Origin: Bradyrhizobium lupini
GTDB taxonomy: Bacteria; Pseudomonadota; Alphaproteobacteria; Rhizobiales; Xanthobacteraceae
Assembly: GCF_040939785.1 (NCBI RefSeq)
Contig: NZ_CP162553.1
Span: forward strand, 4,154,001 to 4,218,000
Length of the DNA: 64,000 bases
Direction: 5' to 3'
Below, in pieces: positions 26,592 to 35,862 of this stretch (position 1 is its first letter; each line of letters opens with the position of its first letter). The notes beneath the pieces were generated by a model, which had not been told where the DNA came from, ran no database searches, and worked only from the letters and a program-made list of their open reading frames with translations. Both the position numbers and the translations under genes were made by a program.

Positions 26592-27172
26592 TCAGACTCT
26601 GCCCGCGATCTCTTGCTCGGTCGGCAGCCGTCCGTCCGGCGTCAGATGGTCGACCACCTGCGGCAGATACTGGCTGAGGCCCGAGAGCAGCTCGTCACGC
26701 GACAGGCCGCTTTGGGCGGACAGGCTCTCGATCTGGTCGGCGCCGAGCGCATTGGCGAGATCGCCTGGAGCGATCGCCTTGTTCTCGCCCTTGCCGACCC
26801 AGGTATTGGCAGTATCGCCATGACCGCTGTGCTGAAGCTGGTTGAGGAGATCGCCGAGCCCGCCGCTGAGCACGCTGCCGGCCGCGCCGCCCGCGAGCAG
26901 GCCGCCAAGGCCGCCCTTCAACAGGTCGCCGAGGCCACCACCAGCGCCTGCATTCACCGGCGGGGGAGATGCGTCGGCGTCGGTGCCGGGGACGGCTGCG
27001 GCGCGCTGCCGCTCTGGTTGCCGCTCATATGCTTGAATGCCTTCCAGGCGAGCAGGCCAAGCAGCGCCATGGTCATGGGCGACATGCCGCCACTGGATGA
27101 GGATTGTGAACTCGGCGTGCTTGGCCCGCGCGGGCCGTTCTGCATGCCGTTGAGGACGTCGAGCAAACCCAT
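26592..27172 (-). pseudogene. YidB family protein (DUF937), frameshifted
   Basis: N-terminal part starts at ATG 27172 (MGLLDVLNGMQNG, then a Ser/Gly linker and a membrane-like stretch MTMALLGLLAWKAFKH) and shifts frame near 26970. The second frame carries the conserved part: Gly-rich LGDLLKGGLGGLLAGGAAG, then LANALGADQIESLSAQSGLS and YLPQVVDHLTPDGRLP, the YidB hallmark. One additional base in the GACGCATCT region restores one chain of about 193 residues. Function of the family is unknown. Confidence 0.8.
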
Positions 27173-27330
27173 GGCGTTCTCCCTTGGCGCTTTGTTGCCG
27201 GTAACAAGCCCCGTTCGAAAACATATGAGGCCGTCATGACGGTTACAAGGCGATTGCGCCGCAACTCCGGGAATGGGCAGCAGACACAGCCTCTGCTATC
27301 GAGGGCGGATCGTTGAGGGGGCAAGCCAAG

Positions 27331-28338
27331 ATGATGACGGATCGACCGATCGTGGTGGCCGGCGCGGGCGCCATCGGATGTTTTGTCGGCGGCACCCTGG
27401 CGGCTGCCGGTCGCCGCGTCGCGTTCCTGGTGCGACCGCGGGTGAAGGCCGAGATCGAGCGGTTCGGTCTGCTTCTGACCGATTTCGACGGCTCCGAGAA
27501 GAAGCTCGATCCGGGCCAACTCGCGCTATCGGAAGATCCCGCGATCTTGCACAGCGCCGGCATCGTGCTGGTCACGGTGAAGAGCGCCGACACGGCAGCT
27601 GTCGCCAAGCAGATCGCGCAGCATGCGCCGCAGGACGCTGTCATCGTCTCGCTGCAAAACGGCGTCGGCAACGTCGCGGTGCTGCGCGATCGCCTCGGCG
27701 ATCGCCGCGTGCTCGCCGGCATGGTGCCTTTCAACGTGGTCGGGATGGGCGAGGGCCGCTTCCACCGCTCGACCTCTGGCGACATTCATGTTGGCCAAGA
27801 TGACACGAACGCGGCCGCAGCTCTGTCGGTGCCGGGGCTCACGATGCGCGCGAGCCGCGACATCACCGGCGTGCAATGGGGCAAGCTGATCATCAATTTG
27901 AACAACGCGCTCAGCGCCTTGTCCGACATGCCCCTCGCTGCGCAATTGGGGAACCGCGAATGGCGAAGGTTGTTCGCCGATCAGATGGCGGAGGGGCTGG
28001 CTGCAATGAGGGCCGCCGGCATCACACCGGTCTCGGCGACGCCGATCCCGTCGTCCTGGACGCCCGCCTTGCTGAGACTGCCTGATCCGATTTTCGACCT
28101 GATCCTGGGAAGGACCATGAAGATCGATCCCGAGGCGCGTTCCTCGATGTGGCAGGATTTGAAGCAGGGCCGCAAGACCGAGATCGACTATCTCCAGGGC
28201 GCGATCATCGCCCTCGCCGAACAGAACAGTGTCGACGTGCCGCTGTCGCGCCGCATTGTTGCGCTGATCAACGAGGCTGAGGCCGCGGGCAAGGGTCCGC
28301 CGCGGCTGACGCCGCAGCAGGTTCGCGGCGCTGCATGA
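27331..28338 (+). CDS. 2-dehydropantoate 2-reductase-like protein (ApbA/PanE family)
   Basis: A 335-residue NADPH-dependent ketopantoate reductase family member. It has an N-terminal Rossmann motif GAGAIGCFVGGTLAAAGR, SLQNGVGN near residue 110, and the catalytic-domain Lys in VQWGKLIINLNNALSAL, then KTEIDYLQGAIIALAEQ. True PanE makes pantoate for CoA; many family paralogues act on other 2-keto acids. ATG 27331 and ATG 27334 are both possible. A second, frameshifted paralogue lies at 36560, so at most one of them is likely the housekeeping enzyme. Confidence 0.82.
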   Translation: MMTDRPIVVAGAGAIGCFVGGTLAAAGRRVAFLVRPRVKAEIERFGLLLTDFDGSEKKLDPGQLALSEDPAILHSAGIVLVTVKSADTAAVAKQIAQHAPQDAVIVSLQNGVGNVAVLRDRLGDRRVLAGMVPFNVVGMGEGRFHRSTSGDIHVGQDDTNAAAALSVPGLTMRASRDITGVQWGKLIINLNNALSALSDMPLAAQLGNREWRRLFADQMAEGLAAMRAAGITPVSATPIPSSWTPALLRLPDPIFDLILGRTMKIDPEARSSMWQDLKQGRKTEIDYLQGAIIALAEQNSVDVPLSRRIVALINEAEAAGKGPPRLTPQQVRGAA

Positions 28339-28366
28339 GTTCACGCCGGCTGACGGGAGACGTGCG

Positions 28367-28582
28367 ATGAAACGTTGTTTGACGATCGGGGTCGTGCTCG
28401 CCGCCTTATGTGCAGCTTCCACGTTTGCTCAGGCAAGGCCGCCGACCGTCACGAATTCGCCCGGCTATGACGCGCGCCTGAAGGAGAGTCGTTCGCAGTT
28501 GGGTAGTTCACCGACAACAACGGCGCCGGTGAATGCGCCGGTTGCTCAACCGAAGCGCAGCAAGAAGAAGCACACGAACTGA
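28367..28582 (+). CDS. Small secreted protein of unknown function
   Basis: A 71-residue protein with a clear signal peptide (MKRCLTIGVVLAALCAASTF, cleavage near AQA-RP), then a Ser/Thr/Pro-rich segment and a basic tail KRSKKKHTN. No domain is recognised. It starts 28 bases after the upstream reductase and is followed by a hairpin repeat. Such tiny exported proteins are common in Bradyrhizobium. Confidence 0.6.
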   Translation: MKRCLTIGVVLAALCAASTFAQARPPTVTNSPGYDARLKESRSQLGSSPTTTAPVNAPVAQPKRSKKKHTN

Positions 28583-28610
28583 GGCTAGGAGACGGATCCC
28601 CGCCCAGTTC

Positions 28611-28688
28611 GTCATTGCGAGCGTAGCGAAGCAATCCAGACTGCCTCCGCGGAGAGATGCTGGATTGCTTCGCTGCGCTCGCAATGAC
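28611..28688. repeat. Hairpin repeat family A, copy 3
   Basis: GTCATTGCGAGCGTAGC ... GCTGCGCTCGCAATGAC with inner arms GAAGCAATCCAG and CTGGATTGCTTC. Lies between convergent small-protein genes. Confidence 0.85.
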
Positions 28689-28699
28689 GGCGACGCAGC

Positions 28700-29332
28700 T
28701 CAGCCCTTCTTCGCGGGCTTGCTCGGCGTCGGGCTGAACAGCTTCTTGATGTCGTTCAATCCATCCGACAGCCGCGGCCATTCGCAGGAGAACGAGCCCT
28801 TGGTGCAGGGTGTGCCCTTCGGCCGCGGCCGCGCGTCGCCGATGGCGGCCTGCTGGACTTTCGGCCGCTCGACCGGCACGGGCACGCGCTCGACCTCGGT
28901 TCGCAACGCGACCCGCTGGAGCTGCTGCACCTGTTGTTCCTGCTGCTCGCGCTGCTGGCGCGCGGTGGCCTGCGCGGCTTCATTGCTGCGGCGCTGATTG
29001 GCGAGATAGGCGGTGTAGGATTCGTCGATCTTCTTCTGCTCCTCCGGCGTCGGATTGGGCCCGGCGATGTCGAAGCTGCGGTCCTGGAGGAAATCGTAAT
29101 AGGAATAGCCGCCGCCCGCCTTGCGCCGGCCGGCGAATTTGGCGTTGCAGTCGGCAAGCGCAGCCGTCTTCTCGGATTTGGTCGTAGCTTTCTCGGCGGC
29201 GTCGGCGCAGGCCTCGAAGTCAACAGGCGCGCGCTTCCACCATTGTGCCTGGGCATGCGACGGCGCCAGCAGGAAAAATCCTGCTGCAGCAACGACAAGC
29301 GCCGCACGACGCGATGCAACTACGTCCGACAT
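28700..29332 (-). CDS. Exported protein of unknown function, Gln-rich middle
   Basis: A 210-residue protein. It has a signal peptide (AALVVAAAGFFLLAPSHAQA), then FEACADAAEKATTKSEKTAA and ADCNAKFAGRRKAGGGYSYY, which resemble a domain common in rhizobial exported proteins. A Gln/Arg-rich probable coiled segment follows (QATARQQREQQEQQVQQLQR), then a C-terminal part with two Cys (CTKGSFSCEW). Two pairs of cysteines suggest disulfides. No function can be assigned. Confidence 0.75.
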   Translation of the reverse strand: MSDVVASRRAALVVAAAGFFLLAPSHAQAQWWKRAPVDFEACADAAEKATTKSEKTAALADCNAKFAGRRKAGGGYSYYDFLQDRSFDIAGPNPTPEEQKKIDESYTAYLANQRRSNEAAQATARQQREQQEQQVQQLQRVALRTEVERVPVPVERPKVQQAAIGDARPRPKGTPCTKGSFSCEWPRLSDGLNDIKKLFSPTPSKPAKKG

Positions 29333-29540
29333 TCTACGAGAGCATTCCTTGCAAAACTCAACCCGAACTGAGTCGGGCTGATTTTTGCCCCTTTATGGCC
29401 TGCTTGTCACCCATGGAACCCGGGAATTTCATGGCTGTGATGCTGACATTTTTTGCTTGACGTGGCGCAGGAGTCACAGCGTCACTTCATCCTGCGCTCG
29501 CCTCATCGGCGACGCCAAGAATACGAAGTGGAAACGCCTC

Positions 29541-31058
29541 ATGCTGCTGCCCCTGTCCGATGTGCCGCGCTGGTACGCCGAACGCAAACCGCAAGGCACG
29601 ATCGCCGTCCGTCACGGGCAGGATACGCTGACATGGGACGCGCTCGAACGCGGCGCCAACCGGCGCGCGCGGGCGTTCATGGCCAAGGGTGTCAAGCCCG
29701 GCGACTTTGTCGCGATCGGTTTGCCCAACTGCAATGCGTTTTTCGAGACCTCGTTTGCAGTGTGGAAATGCGGAGCGACGCCGACCTCGTTGTCATGGCG
29801 GCTGCCGCGCGGCGAAGCCGCCGCGGTGCTCGACATCCTGAAGCCGGCGCTGGTGGTCGGCGGCGAAGCCGACTGGAACGCGCCGAACCGTCTGCCCGCG
29901 GATTTCGTGCCGGAAGGGTTTTCGGACGAGCCGCTCACCGCACCGGTGGCGCGCTATTGGAAAGCCATGACCAGCGGCGGATCGACCGGCCGCCCGAAGG
30001 TGATCCTCGATCACCAGCCGGCGGTGATCGACACGGTCGCCGCGCCGCCGCTCAACATCCCCTTCGGGGTCTCGTTGCTCAATCCCGGTCCGCTCTATCA
30101 CAATGCGCCGTTCATCGTGTCGCACTACGCGCTGTTCACCGGCGGCCAGCTCACCGGCCTCGTCAAGTTCGACGCCGAGGAGGCGCTGCGGCAAATTGCG
30201 CGCGAGCGCGTGCAATGGGTCAATTTCGTGCCGACCATGATGCACCGGATCTGGGCGCTCCCGGAGCACGTGCGCAACGCCTACGATGTGTCGAGCCTGC
30301 AAACCGTCTTCCACATGGCCGCTCCGATGCCACCCTGGCTGAAGGAGAACTGGATCGCCTGGCTCGGGCCTGAGCGGATCTGGGAGCTCTATGGCGGCAC
30401 CGAGCGACAGGGCTCCTGCATCATCTCCGGCAAGGAATGGCTGACGCACCAGGGCTCGGTCGGCAAGATCGGCGAGACGGCGCGCTTGCGCATCATCGGC
30501 GAGGACGGCAACGACGTTGCGCCGGGTGAGACCGGCGAGATTTACTTCCTCAACAATGACGGCAATGACGCCACCTATCACTATCTCGGCGCCGAGCCGA
30601 AGCGCCGCGCCGACGGCTGGGAATCGCTGGGCGATATCGGCAGGCTGGATGCGGAAGGCTACCTTTATCTCGGTGACCGCCTCGCCGACATGGTGCTGCG
30701 CGGCGGCGCCAACATCTATCCCGCCGAGGTCGAAGCTGCCGTCTCCGCCTGTCCGGGCGTGCGCTCCTGCGTGGTGGTGGGATTGCCCGACCCGGAATTG
30801 GGCCAGCGCGTGCACGCCATCATCGAGCCGGAGAGCGATGCGGACGGCCAAGCCATCGCCGACGGAATGGCGGATTTCCTCAAAGACAGGCTCAGCCGCT
30901 ACAAGCACCCGGAGAGCTTCGAGATCGTCACCGTCCCACCACGCGACGATTCCGGTAAAGTTCGCCGCACGCTGTTGCGCGACGAGCGCGCGGCGTGGAT
31001 GAAGGAGGGGCGCGCGTTCCGGATTTGGCCGGCGAAGGCGCGGGCGGACGCCGATTAA
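29541..31058 (+). CDS. AMP-forming acyl-CoA synthetase/ligase (ANL superfamily)
   Basis: A 505-residue adenylate-forming CoA ligase. The phosphate loop is TSGGSTGRPK, the A5 motif is LYGGTERQGSC, then LGDRLADMVLRGGANIYPAE and the C-terminal lysine motif DSGKVRR. Start ATG 29541 (MLLPLSDVPRWYAERKP) has GGAAA about 8 bases upstream. It heads a four-gene run with RraA-like, cupin and TctC-like genes, all co-directional with gaps of 26 to 48 bases. The cluster looks like uptake and catabolism of one carboxylic acid. Substrate unknown. Confidence 0.88.
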   Translation: MLLPLSDVPRWYAERKPQGTIAVRHGQDTLTWDALERGANRRARAFMAKGVKPGDFVAIGLPNCNAFFETSFAVWKCGATPTSLSWRLPRGEAAAVLDILKPALVVGGEADWNAPNRLPADFVPEGFSDEPLTAPVARYWKAMTSGGSTGRPKVILDHQPAVIDTVAAPPLNIPFGVSLLNPGPLYHNAPFIVSHYALFTGGQLTGLVKFDAEEALRQIARERVQWVNFVPTMMHRIWALPEHVRNAYDVSSLQTVFHMAAPMPPWLKENWIAWLGPERIWELYGGTERQGSCIISGKEWLTHQGSVGKIGETARLRIIGEDGNDVAPGETGEIYFLNNDGNDATYHYLGAEPKRRADGWESLGDIGRLDAEGYLYLGDRLADMVLRGGANIYPAEVEAAVSACPGVRSCVVVGLPDPELGQRVHAIIEPESDADGQAIADGMADFLKDRLSRYKHPESFEIVTVPPRDDSGKVRRTLLRDERAAWMKEGRAFRIWPAKARADAD

Positions 31059-31084
31059 GAGAATTCATGGGAAGGACCGAGATT

Positions 31085-31723
31085 ATGACCATCACCATCG
31101 CCGCGAACGCTGTGCCGAAGCCGCCGGCCGCGATCATCGAGGGCTTTCGCGGTGCGCCGACCCCGGTCATTTCGGACAATCTCGGCCGGCTGCCGGGCGC
31201 CGTGGGGCTCAAACCCTATCATCGCGGTGCCAAGCTGGTGGGCACGGCCTTCACGGTCCGCACCCGTCCCGGTGACAATCTCGCCATCCACCGCGCGCTC
31301 GAGCTGGTGGGCCCCGGCGACGTCATCGTGGTCGATGGCGGCGGCGACGAGACCCGCGCGCTGGTCGGTGAGATCATGAAGAACATCGCGCAATGGCGCA
31401 AAGCCGAAGGCTACGTCATCGACGGCGCGATCCGCGACGTCGCGGCGTTCGCTGCCGATGACTTTCCCTGCTATGCCCGCGCGGTGATCCACCGCGGCCC
31501 TTACAAGAACGGCCCCGGCGAGATCAACGTGCCTGTTTCGATCGGCGGCAGCGTGATCTCGCCCGGCGACATCGTCGTCGGAGACGAGGACGGCGTGGTG
31601 TCGTTTGCCGCCGCCGGTGCCGCGGCGCTGCTCGACGCCGTGCGAGCCCAGGTCGCGCGCGAGGAGGAGACGCTGAAGGCGATCCGCGAGGGCCGTTATC
31701 AAGGCTCGTATGGCAAATCCTGA
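31085..31723 (+). CDS. RraA family protein (aldolase/decarboxylase-like)
   Basis: A 212-residue RraA/HMG-aldolase fold protein. It has TPVISDNLGRLPGAVGLKPY, PGDVIVVDGGGDETRALVGE and the divalent-metal site GYVIDGAIRDVAAF, including the Arg-Asp pair used by 4-hydroxy-4-methyl-2-oxoglutarate aldolase and oxaloacetate decarboxylase members. True RraA, the RNase E inhibitor, shares the fold but usually not this context. The catabolic neighbours favour an aldolase or decarboxylase here. Start ATG 31085; ATG 31067 is an alternative. Confidence 0.82.
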   Translation: MTITIAANAVPKPPAAIIEGFRGAPTPVISDNLGRLPGAVGLKPYHRGAKLVGTAFTVRTRPGDNLAIHRALELVGPGDVIVVDGGGDETRALVGEIMKNIAQWRKAEGYVIDGAIRDVAAFAADDFPCYARAVIHRGPYKNGPGEINVPVSIGGSVISPGDIVVGDEDGVVSFAAAGAAALLDAVRAQVAREEETLKAIREGRYQGSYGKS

Positions 31724-31749
31724 TCAGCGAGAATGAAGAGGAGGGCGGC

Positions 31750-32121
31750 GTGAGCCAGCAGGACGAATTCCACAATCTCGACGATAACGGCGACGGGTTG
31801 TTTCGCGAGCTCGCGGCAGGGGTGACCACGCGCATCTTCTCCGGCGAGCAGGCGATGCTGTCGGTGGTGACGCTGGCGCCGCATGCGCAAGGCACGCTGC
31901 ACCATCATCCCGAGGAGCAGTGGGGCGTGCTGCTCGACGGCTCCGCCATCCGCGTCCAGGGTGATGAGGAGATTGCCGTGAAGAAAGGCGACTTCTGGCG
32001 CACGCCGGGTAATGTGCCGCACACCATGCGCGCCGGCCCCGACGGCGCCCGCGTGCTGGACATCTTCAGTCCGCCGCGGCCAGAATACAGAAAAGCGGGA
32101 TCCGGTTTCGGGACCACTTAA
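31750..32121 (+). CDS. Cupin domain protein
   Basis: A 123-residue single-domain cupin. Motif 1 holds HHHPEEQWGVLLDG with metal-ligand His and Glu; motif 2 holds PGNVPHTMRAG with the final His. It starts at GTG 31750. It lies in the ligase-RraA-TctC operon and may be a small dioxygenase, isomerase or ligand-binding protein. The reaction cannot be told from the fold. Confidence 0.82.
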   Translation: MSQQDEFHNLDDNGDGLFRELAAGVTTRIFSGEQAMLSVVTLAPHAQGTLHHHPEEQWGVLLDGSAIRVQGDEEIAVKKGDFWRTPGNVPHTMRAGPDGARVLDIFSPPRPEYRKAGSGFGTT

Positions 32122-32169
32122 AGCGCCAAAGAGCAAAAGCCGGGCGCGAGAAAACAGGGGAGGGATACC

Positions 32170-33126
32170 ATGACGATCACACGACGGACGCTGCTGGCAG
32201 CGCCGGCTATTCTCGCGATGACGCCGGCATTGGCGCAGGCTTCAAAAATCACACTGCTGGTGCCGTTTCCGCCGGGCGGATCCACCGATGCGATGGCGCG
32301 GCTGCTCCAGAGCCATCTGCAAACCAAGCTCAACCGCATCGTCATTGTCGAGAACAAGTCGGGCGCGGCAGGCGCGCTCGGCGCGGCGCAGGTCGCCAAG
32401 AGCCCGCCTGACGGCTCGACGTTCCTGGTCACCTTCGATTCCCATGCGGTGATCCCCTCCATCCTCGACAAGCCGCCCGTCGATGTCGAGCGCGAGCTAA
32501 TGCCGGTGTTGCTGGTCGGCACCGCGCCTTACGTGATCGCTGCCGGTGCAGGCCGCCCCTACAAGAGCTTTGCCGACGTGGTGGCGGCCTGCAAGGCGAC
32601 GCCCGGCGCGGTGAAATATGCCTCCGTCGGCATCGGCACGCTCGGCCATCTCGCCATGACCGTGCTCGGCAACAAGGCCGGCGTCGAGATCATGCACGTG
32701 CCCTATCGCGGCGGAGGCCCCGCAATGAACGACGTGCTCGGCGGCCATGTCGACCTGATCGCGGGATCTGCGGCGCTGGTCGCAGCCCAGCTCGGCACCA
32801 ACATGCTGCGTCCGATCCTGCAGCTCGGCCGCGAGCGGCTGCCGGGCCTGCCGGATACGCCGACCGCGATCGAGGCGGGCTTTCCGGATTTCGAGACGCT
32901 GGCCTGGTGGGGCATCTTCGCGCCCACCGGCACGCCGCCGGACATCGTCGCAGGCCTCGCGACGGCGTCCAAGGAGATCCTGAGCGAGCCCGCGACCGCC
33001 GCCCAGCTCAAGGAAACGCAGCAGATGACGCTGCTGCTCGAGGACGCTCCCGCCTTCAAGACCTTCTTCGACAAGCAGGTCGCCATTTGGGGCAAGGTGG
33101 TCAAGGACAACAATATCCGGGCATGA
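32170..33126 (+). CDS. Bug/TctC-type tripartite tricarboxylate transporter substrate-binding protein
   Basis: A 318-residue periplasmic receptor. The N-terminus MTITRRTLLAAPAILAMTPA, with twin Arg, could be a Tat or Sec signal. The Bug fold follows with KITLLVPFPPGGSTDAMARL, IVENKSGAAG and VPYRGGGPAMNDVLGGHVDL. TctC proteins bind carboxylates and aromatic acids. No TctA or TctB partner is present. It ends the ligase-RraA-cupin operon, so it likely delivers that operon's substrate. A hairpin terminator follows 10 bases after the stop. Confidence 0.9.
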   Translation: MTITRRTLLAAPAILAMTPALAQASKITLLVPFPPGGSTDAMARLLQSHLQTKLNRIVIVENKSGAAGALGAAQVAKSPPDGSTFLVTFDSHAVIPSILDKPPVDVERELMPVLLVGTAPYVIAAGAGRPYKSFADVVAACKATPGAVKYASVGIGTLGHLAMTVLGNKAGVEIMHVPYRGGGPAMNDVLGGHVDLIAGSAALVAAQLGTNMLRPILQLGRERLPGLPDTPTAIEAGFPDFETLAWWGIFAPTGTPPDIVAGLATASKEILSEPATAAQLKETQQMTLLLEDAPAFKTFFDKQVAIWGKVVKDNNIRA

Positions 33127-33136
33127 GATGACCGGC

Positions 33137-33166
33137 AGCCCTCCGCATTGAGCAACGCGGAGGGCT
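33137..33166 (+). terminator. Hairpin terminator after the TctC-like gene
   Basis: Perfect 10-base stem AGCCCTCCGC (33137-33146) and GCGGAGGGCT (33157-33166) with a 10-base loop. The downstream T tract is poor. Confidence 0.7.
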
Positions 33167-33223
33167 TCCGATCCCCCTTCCGCTTTGATATGAAGCCCCG
33201 GTAACCCGCTCTGCGGGTTCCGC

Positions 33224-33300
33224 GGTCCCGTAGCTCAGCCGGATAGAGCGACGGTTTCCTAAACCGTAGGTCGGAAGTTCGAGTCTTCCCGGGATCGCCA
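33224..33300 (+). tRNA. tRNA-Arg (anticodon CCT)
   Basis: A 77-base tRNA with genomic CCA. The acceptor stem is GGTCCCG with CGGGATC (one G-U pair). The D arm contains AGCTCAGCCGGATAGAGC. The anticodon stem ACGGT/ACCGT encloses loop TTCCTAA, giving anticodon CCT for AGG codons. The T stem is GGAAG/CTTCC with loop TTCGAGT. It stands alone, between the TctC operon terminator and an amidohydrolase gene. Confidence 0.97.
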
Positions 33301-33424
33301 GTTTTTCAGTGAGCAATCGTCGCGTTTGATACGCTCGTCGGCGCAAAAATTGCTAGAAGCGCGAAGCTTCCTCCTGGCCCGGGCTGACTGCCGCCCCGCC
33401 TCGCTGCCATATCCGGAGACGACA

Positions 33425-34564
33425 ATGCCTTTCGATTTGATCCTGCGCGGCGGCCGTGTGGTCGACCCGTCCCAGAAGCTCGACGCCGTGACCGATGTCG
33501 CCTTTTCCGGCGGCAAGGTCGCGGCGATCGGCAGTGGGCTCAAGGCGGATCCGGGCACCGAGGTGCGCGACGTCTCTCGCTACATCGTGACGCCGGGACT
33601 GATCGATCTCCACACCCATGTCTATTGGGGCGGCACGTCGCTCGGCATCGACGCCGAGGAGTTCTGCCGTCTTTCCGGCGTCACCACCGCGGTCGATACC
33701 GGCAGTGCGGGGCCGGGCAATTTCGCGGGCTTCCGCAAGCATGTGATCGAGCCGAGCCAGGTTCGTATCCTCGCTTATCTGCATGTCTCGCATGCCGGCA
33801 TTTTCGGCTTCTCGCACCGGATCATGGTCGGCGAGAGCGAGGAGCTGCGGCTGATGAATCCGATCGAGGCGGCCAAGGTGGCCGACGCCAACCGCGATCT
33901 CATCGTCGGCATCAAGGTGCGCGTGGGGCTGCATTCCTCGGGCACGTCGGGCGTCGTGCCGCTCGACATCGCGCTCGAGGTCGCGAACGAGGTCGGCATG
34001 CCCCTGATGGCGCATATCGATCATCCGCCGCCGAGCTACGAGGAGGTGCTGGCGCGCCTGCGCCCCGGCGACGTGCTCACCCATGCGTTCCGTCCCTTCC
34101 CCAACACGCCTGCGACCGCGCAGGGCACGGTGAAGCGGGCGGTGCTCGACGCCCGCGAGCGCGGCGTGCTGTTCGACATCGGCCACGGCAAGGGCTCGTT
34201 CGCATTCAAGACCGCGCGTGCGATGCTCGCCAACGGCTTCTATCCCGACACCATCTCGTCCGACATTCATCAGCTCTGCATCGACGGCCCGGCCTTCGAT
34301 CAGGTGACGACCCTGTCGAAATTCCTGTGCATGGGCATGCCGCTGTCCGACGTCATCGCAACCTCGACCGTCAACGCCGCGATGGCGCTGCGGCGCCCCG
34401 AGCTCGGCAGCCTCAAGCCGGGCAGCGTCGGCGACGCCACGCTGATCTCGGTGAGGGAAGGCCAGTTCGACTATGAGGACGTCGTCGGCGAGCACCTGAT
34501 CGGCGACCGCAAGATCGTCTCCGAAGGCGTCGTGATCGGCGGCCGGTGGTGGCATCCGAATTGA
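33425..34564 (+). CDS. Amidohydrolase/deacetylase family metallohydrolase
   Basis: A 379-residue dihydroorotase-like enzyme. The metal-binding HxH is in VTPGLIDLHTHVYWGG. IVGIKVRVGL supplies a candidate carbamylated lysine. Further metal His are in MAHIDHPPPS and THAFRPF, and the catalytic Asp is in ISSDIHQLCIDG. Members hydrolyse cyclic or acyl amides and D-amino-acid derivatives. Start ATG 33425 (MPFDLILRGGRVVDPSQKL) is the natural family N-terminus. It stands alone after the tRNA. The substrate is not known. Confidence 0.88.
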   Translation: MPFDLILRGGRVVDPSQKLDAVTDVAFSGGKVAAIGSGLKADPGTEVRDVSRYIVTPGLIDLHTHVYWGGTSLGIDAEEFCRLSGVTTAVDTGSAGPGNFAGFRKHVIEPSQVRILAYLHVSHAGIFGFSHRIMVGESEELRLMNPIEAAKVADANRDLIVGIKVRVGLHSSGTSGVVPLDIALEVANEVGMPLMAHIDHPPPSYEEVLARLRPGDVLTHAFRPFPNTPATAQGTVKRAVLDARERGVLFDIGHGKGSFAFKTARAMLANGFYPDTISSDIHQLCIDGPAFDQVTTLSKFLCMGMPLSDVIATSTVNAAMALRRPELGSLKPGSVGDATLISVREGQFDYEDVVGEHLIGDRKIVSEGVVIGGRWWHPN

Positions 34565-34590
34565 GCGGCAGGCCGTTCACGCCGGCTTGA

Positions 34591-35735
34591 TTACAACGAC
34601 CTCGCGATCAACAGCTTCATGATCTCGTTCGTCCCGCCATAGATCTTCTGGATGCGGGAATCGATGAAGATGCGCGAGATCGGATATTCCTGCATATAGC
34701 CGTAGCCGCCGAACAGCTGCAGGCATTCGTCGGCGGTCTCGACCTGCTTCTCCGAGCACCAATATTTCGCCATCGACGCCGTGACGGTGTCGAGGTCCTT
34801 GCGACCAGCCGCTCGATGCACCAGTCGACGAAGACGCGCGCGATCATCGCTTCGGTCTTGCGCTCGGCGAGCTTGAAGGCGGTGTTCTGGAAATCCATCA
34901 GCGGCTTGCCGAAGGCCTTGCGCTCCTTGGTGTAGTCGACGGTGAGTTTTATCGCGCGCTCCATAGCCGCGACCGCGCCGACCGCGAGCGCGAGGCGCTC
35001 CTGCGGCAATTGCTGCATCAGCTGCACGAAGCCCTGGCCTTCCTCGCCGCCGAGCAAATTGTCCGGCGGCACCGCGACGTTGTCGAAGAACAGCTCAGAC
35101 GTGTCGGAGGCATGCAGGCCGATCTTGTCGAGGTTGCGCCCGCGCTTGTATCCATCCGCGCCTGAGGTTTCGACCACGATCAGCGAAATGCCCTTGGCGC
35201 CGACATCGCCGGTGCGCGCAACCACGATGACGAGGTCGGCAGCCTGGCCGTTGGTGATGAAGGTCTTCTGTCCGTTGATGACGTAGGAATTGCCCTGCTT
35301 CCTGGCGGTGGTCTTGACGGCCTGCAAATCCGAGCCGGTGCCGGGCTCGGTCATGGCGATGGCGCCGACCATCTCGCCTGAAGCCATCTTCGGCAGCCAG
35401 CGCTTCTTCTGCTCCTCCGAGCCGTAATTGAGGATGTAGTGCGCGACGATGGCGCTGTGCACGGAGACGCCGGTCGTCAGCTCCGGCACCGTGCTTTCGA
35501 GGTCGTCGAGCACGGCGGCATCATAGGCGAAGGTGGCGCCCAGGCCGCCATATTCCTCCGGCACGCTTGCCAGCAGCGCGCCCATCTCGCCGAGCCCGCG
35601 CCAGGCAAAGCGGTCGACCATCTTCTGCTCGCGCCATTTTTCGGCATGCGGGGCCAGATCCTTGGCAAGATACTTCCGGAACTGGTCGCGGAAGATTTCG
35701 AGCTCTTCGGTCATCCAGGAGGAGCGGTAGGACAT
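34591..35735 (-). pseudogene. Acyl-CoA dehydrogenase, frameshifted near the C-terminus
   Basis: A typical acyl-CoA dehydrogenase starting near ATG 35735 (MSYRSSWMTEELEIFRDQ). Signatures are GAIAMTEPGTGSDLQAVKTT and VINGQKTFITNGQAADLVIV. The frame changes after CIERLVA at about 34805. The other frame completes the enzyme with KDLDTVTASMAKYWCSEKQV, LFGGYGYMQEYPISR and QKIYGGTNEIMKLLIARSL. The joined protein of about 380 residues is full length and has the QKIYGGTNEI flavin/CoA motif. One base added after GTCGC restores it, suggesting a sequence error. Confidence 0.82.
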
Positions 35736-35862
35736 GGTCAACTCGGTCAATGCGGCTTGCCGGCCTGGTTAGGCCAGCCTTTGGCGGCAATTATTGTGTT
35801 TTCAGGCTGTGCCGGTGACGCTACCAAGGCGGCCGGAGCAGCGTCTATCGGGATGGTTGATT

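Noticed and set aside
28367..28582. Toxin or antitoxin reading of the 71-residue protein
   Set aside because: It has a signal peptide and no partner gene; nothing in the sequence supports a toxin-antitoxin role.
31085..31723. RraA-like gene as an RNase E regulator
   Set aside because: Its placement in a CoA ligase/receptor operon and the aldolase-type metal motif favour an enzyme.
33224..33300. tRNA-Arg as an integration site of a genomic island
   Set aside because: No integrase or repeated tRNA 3' end was seen on either side, and flanking genes look like normal chromosomal genes.
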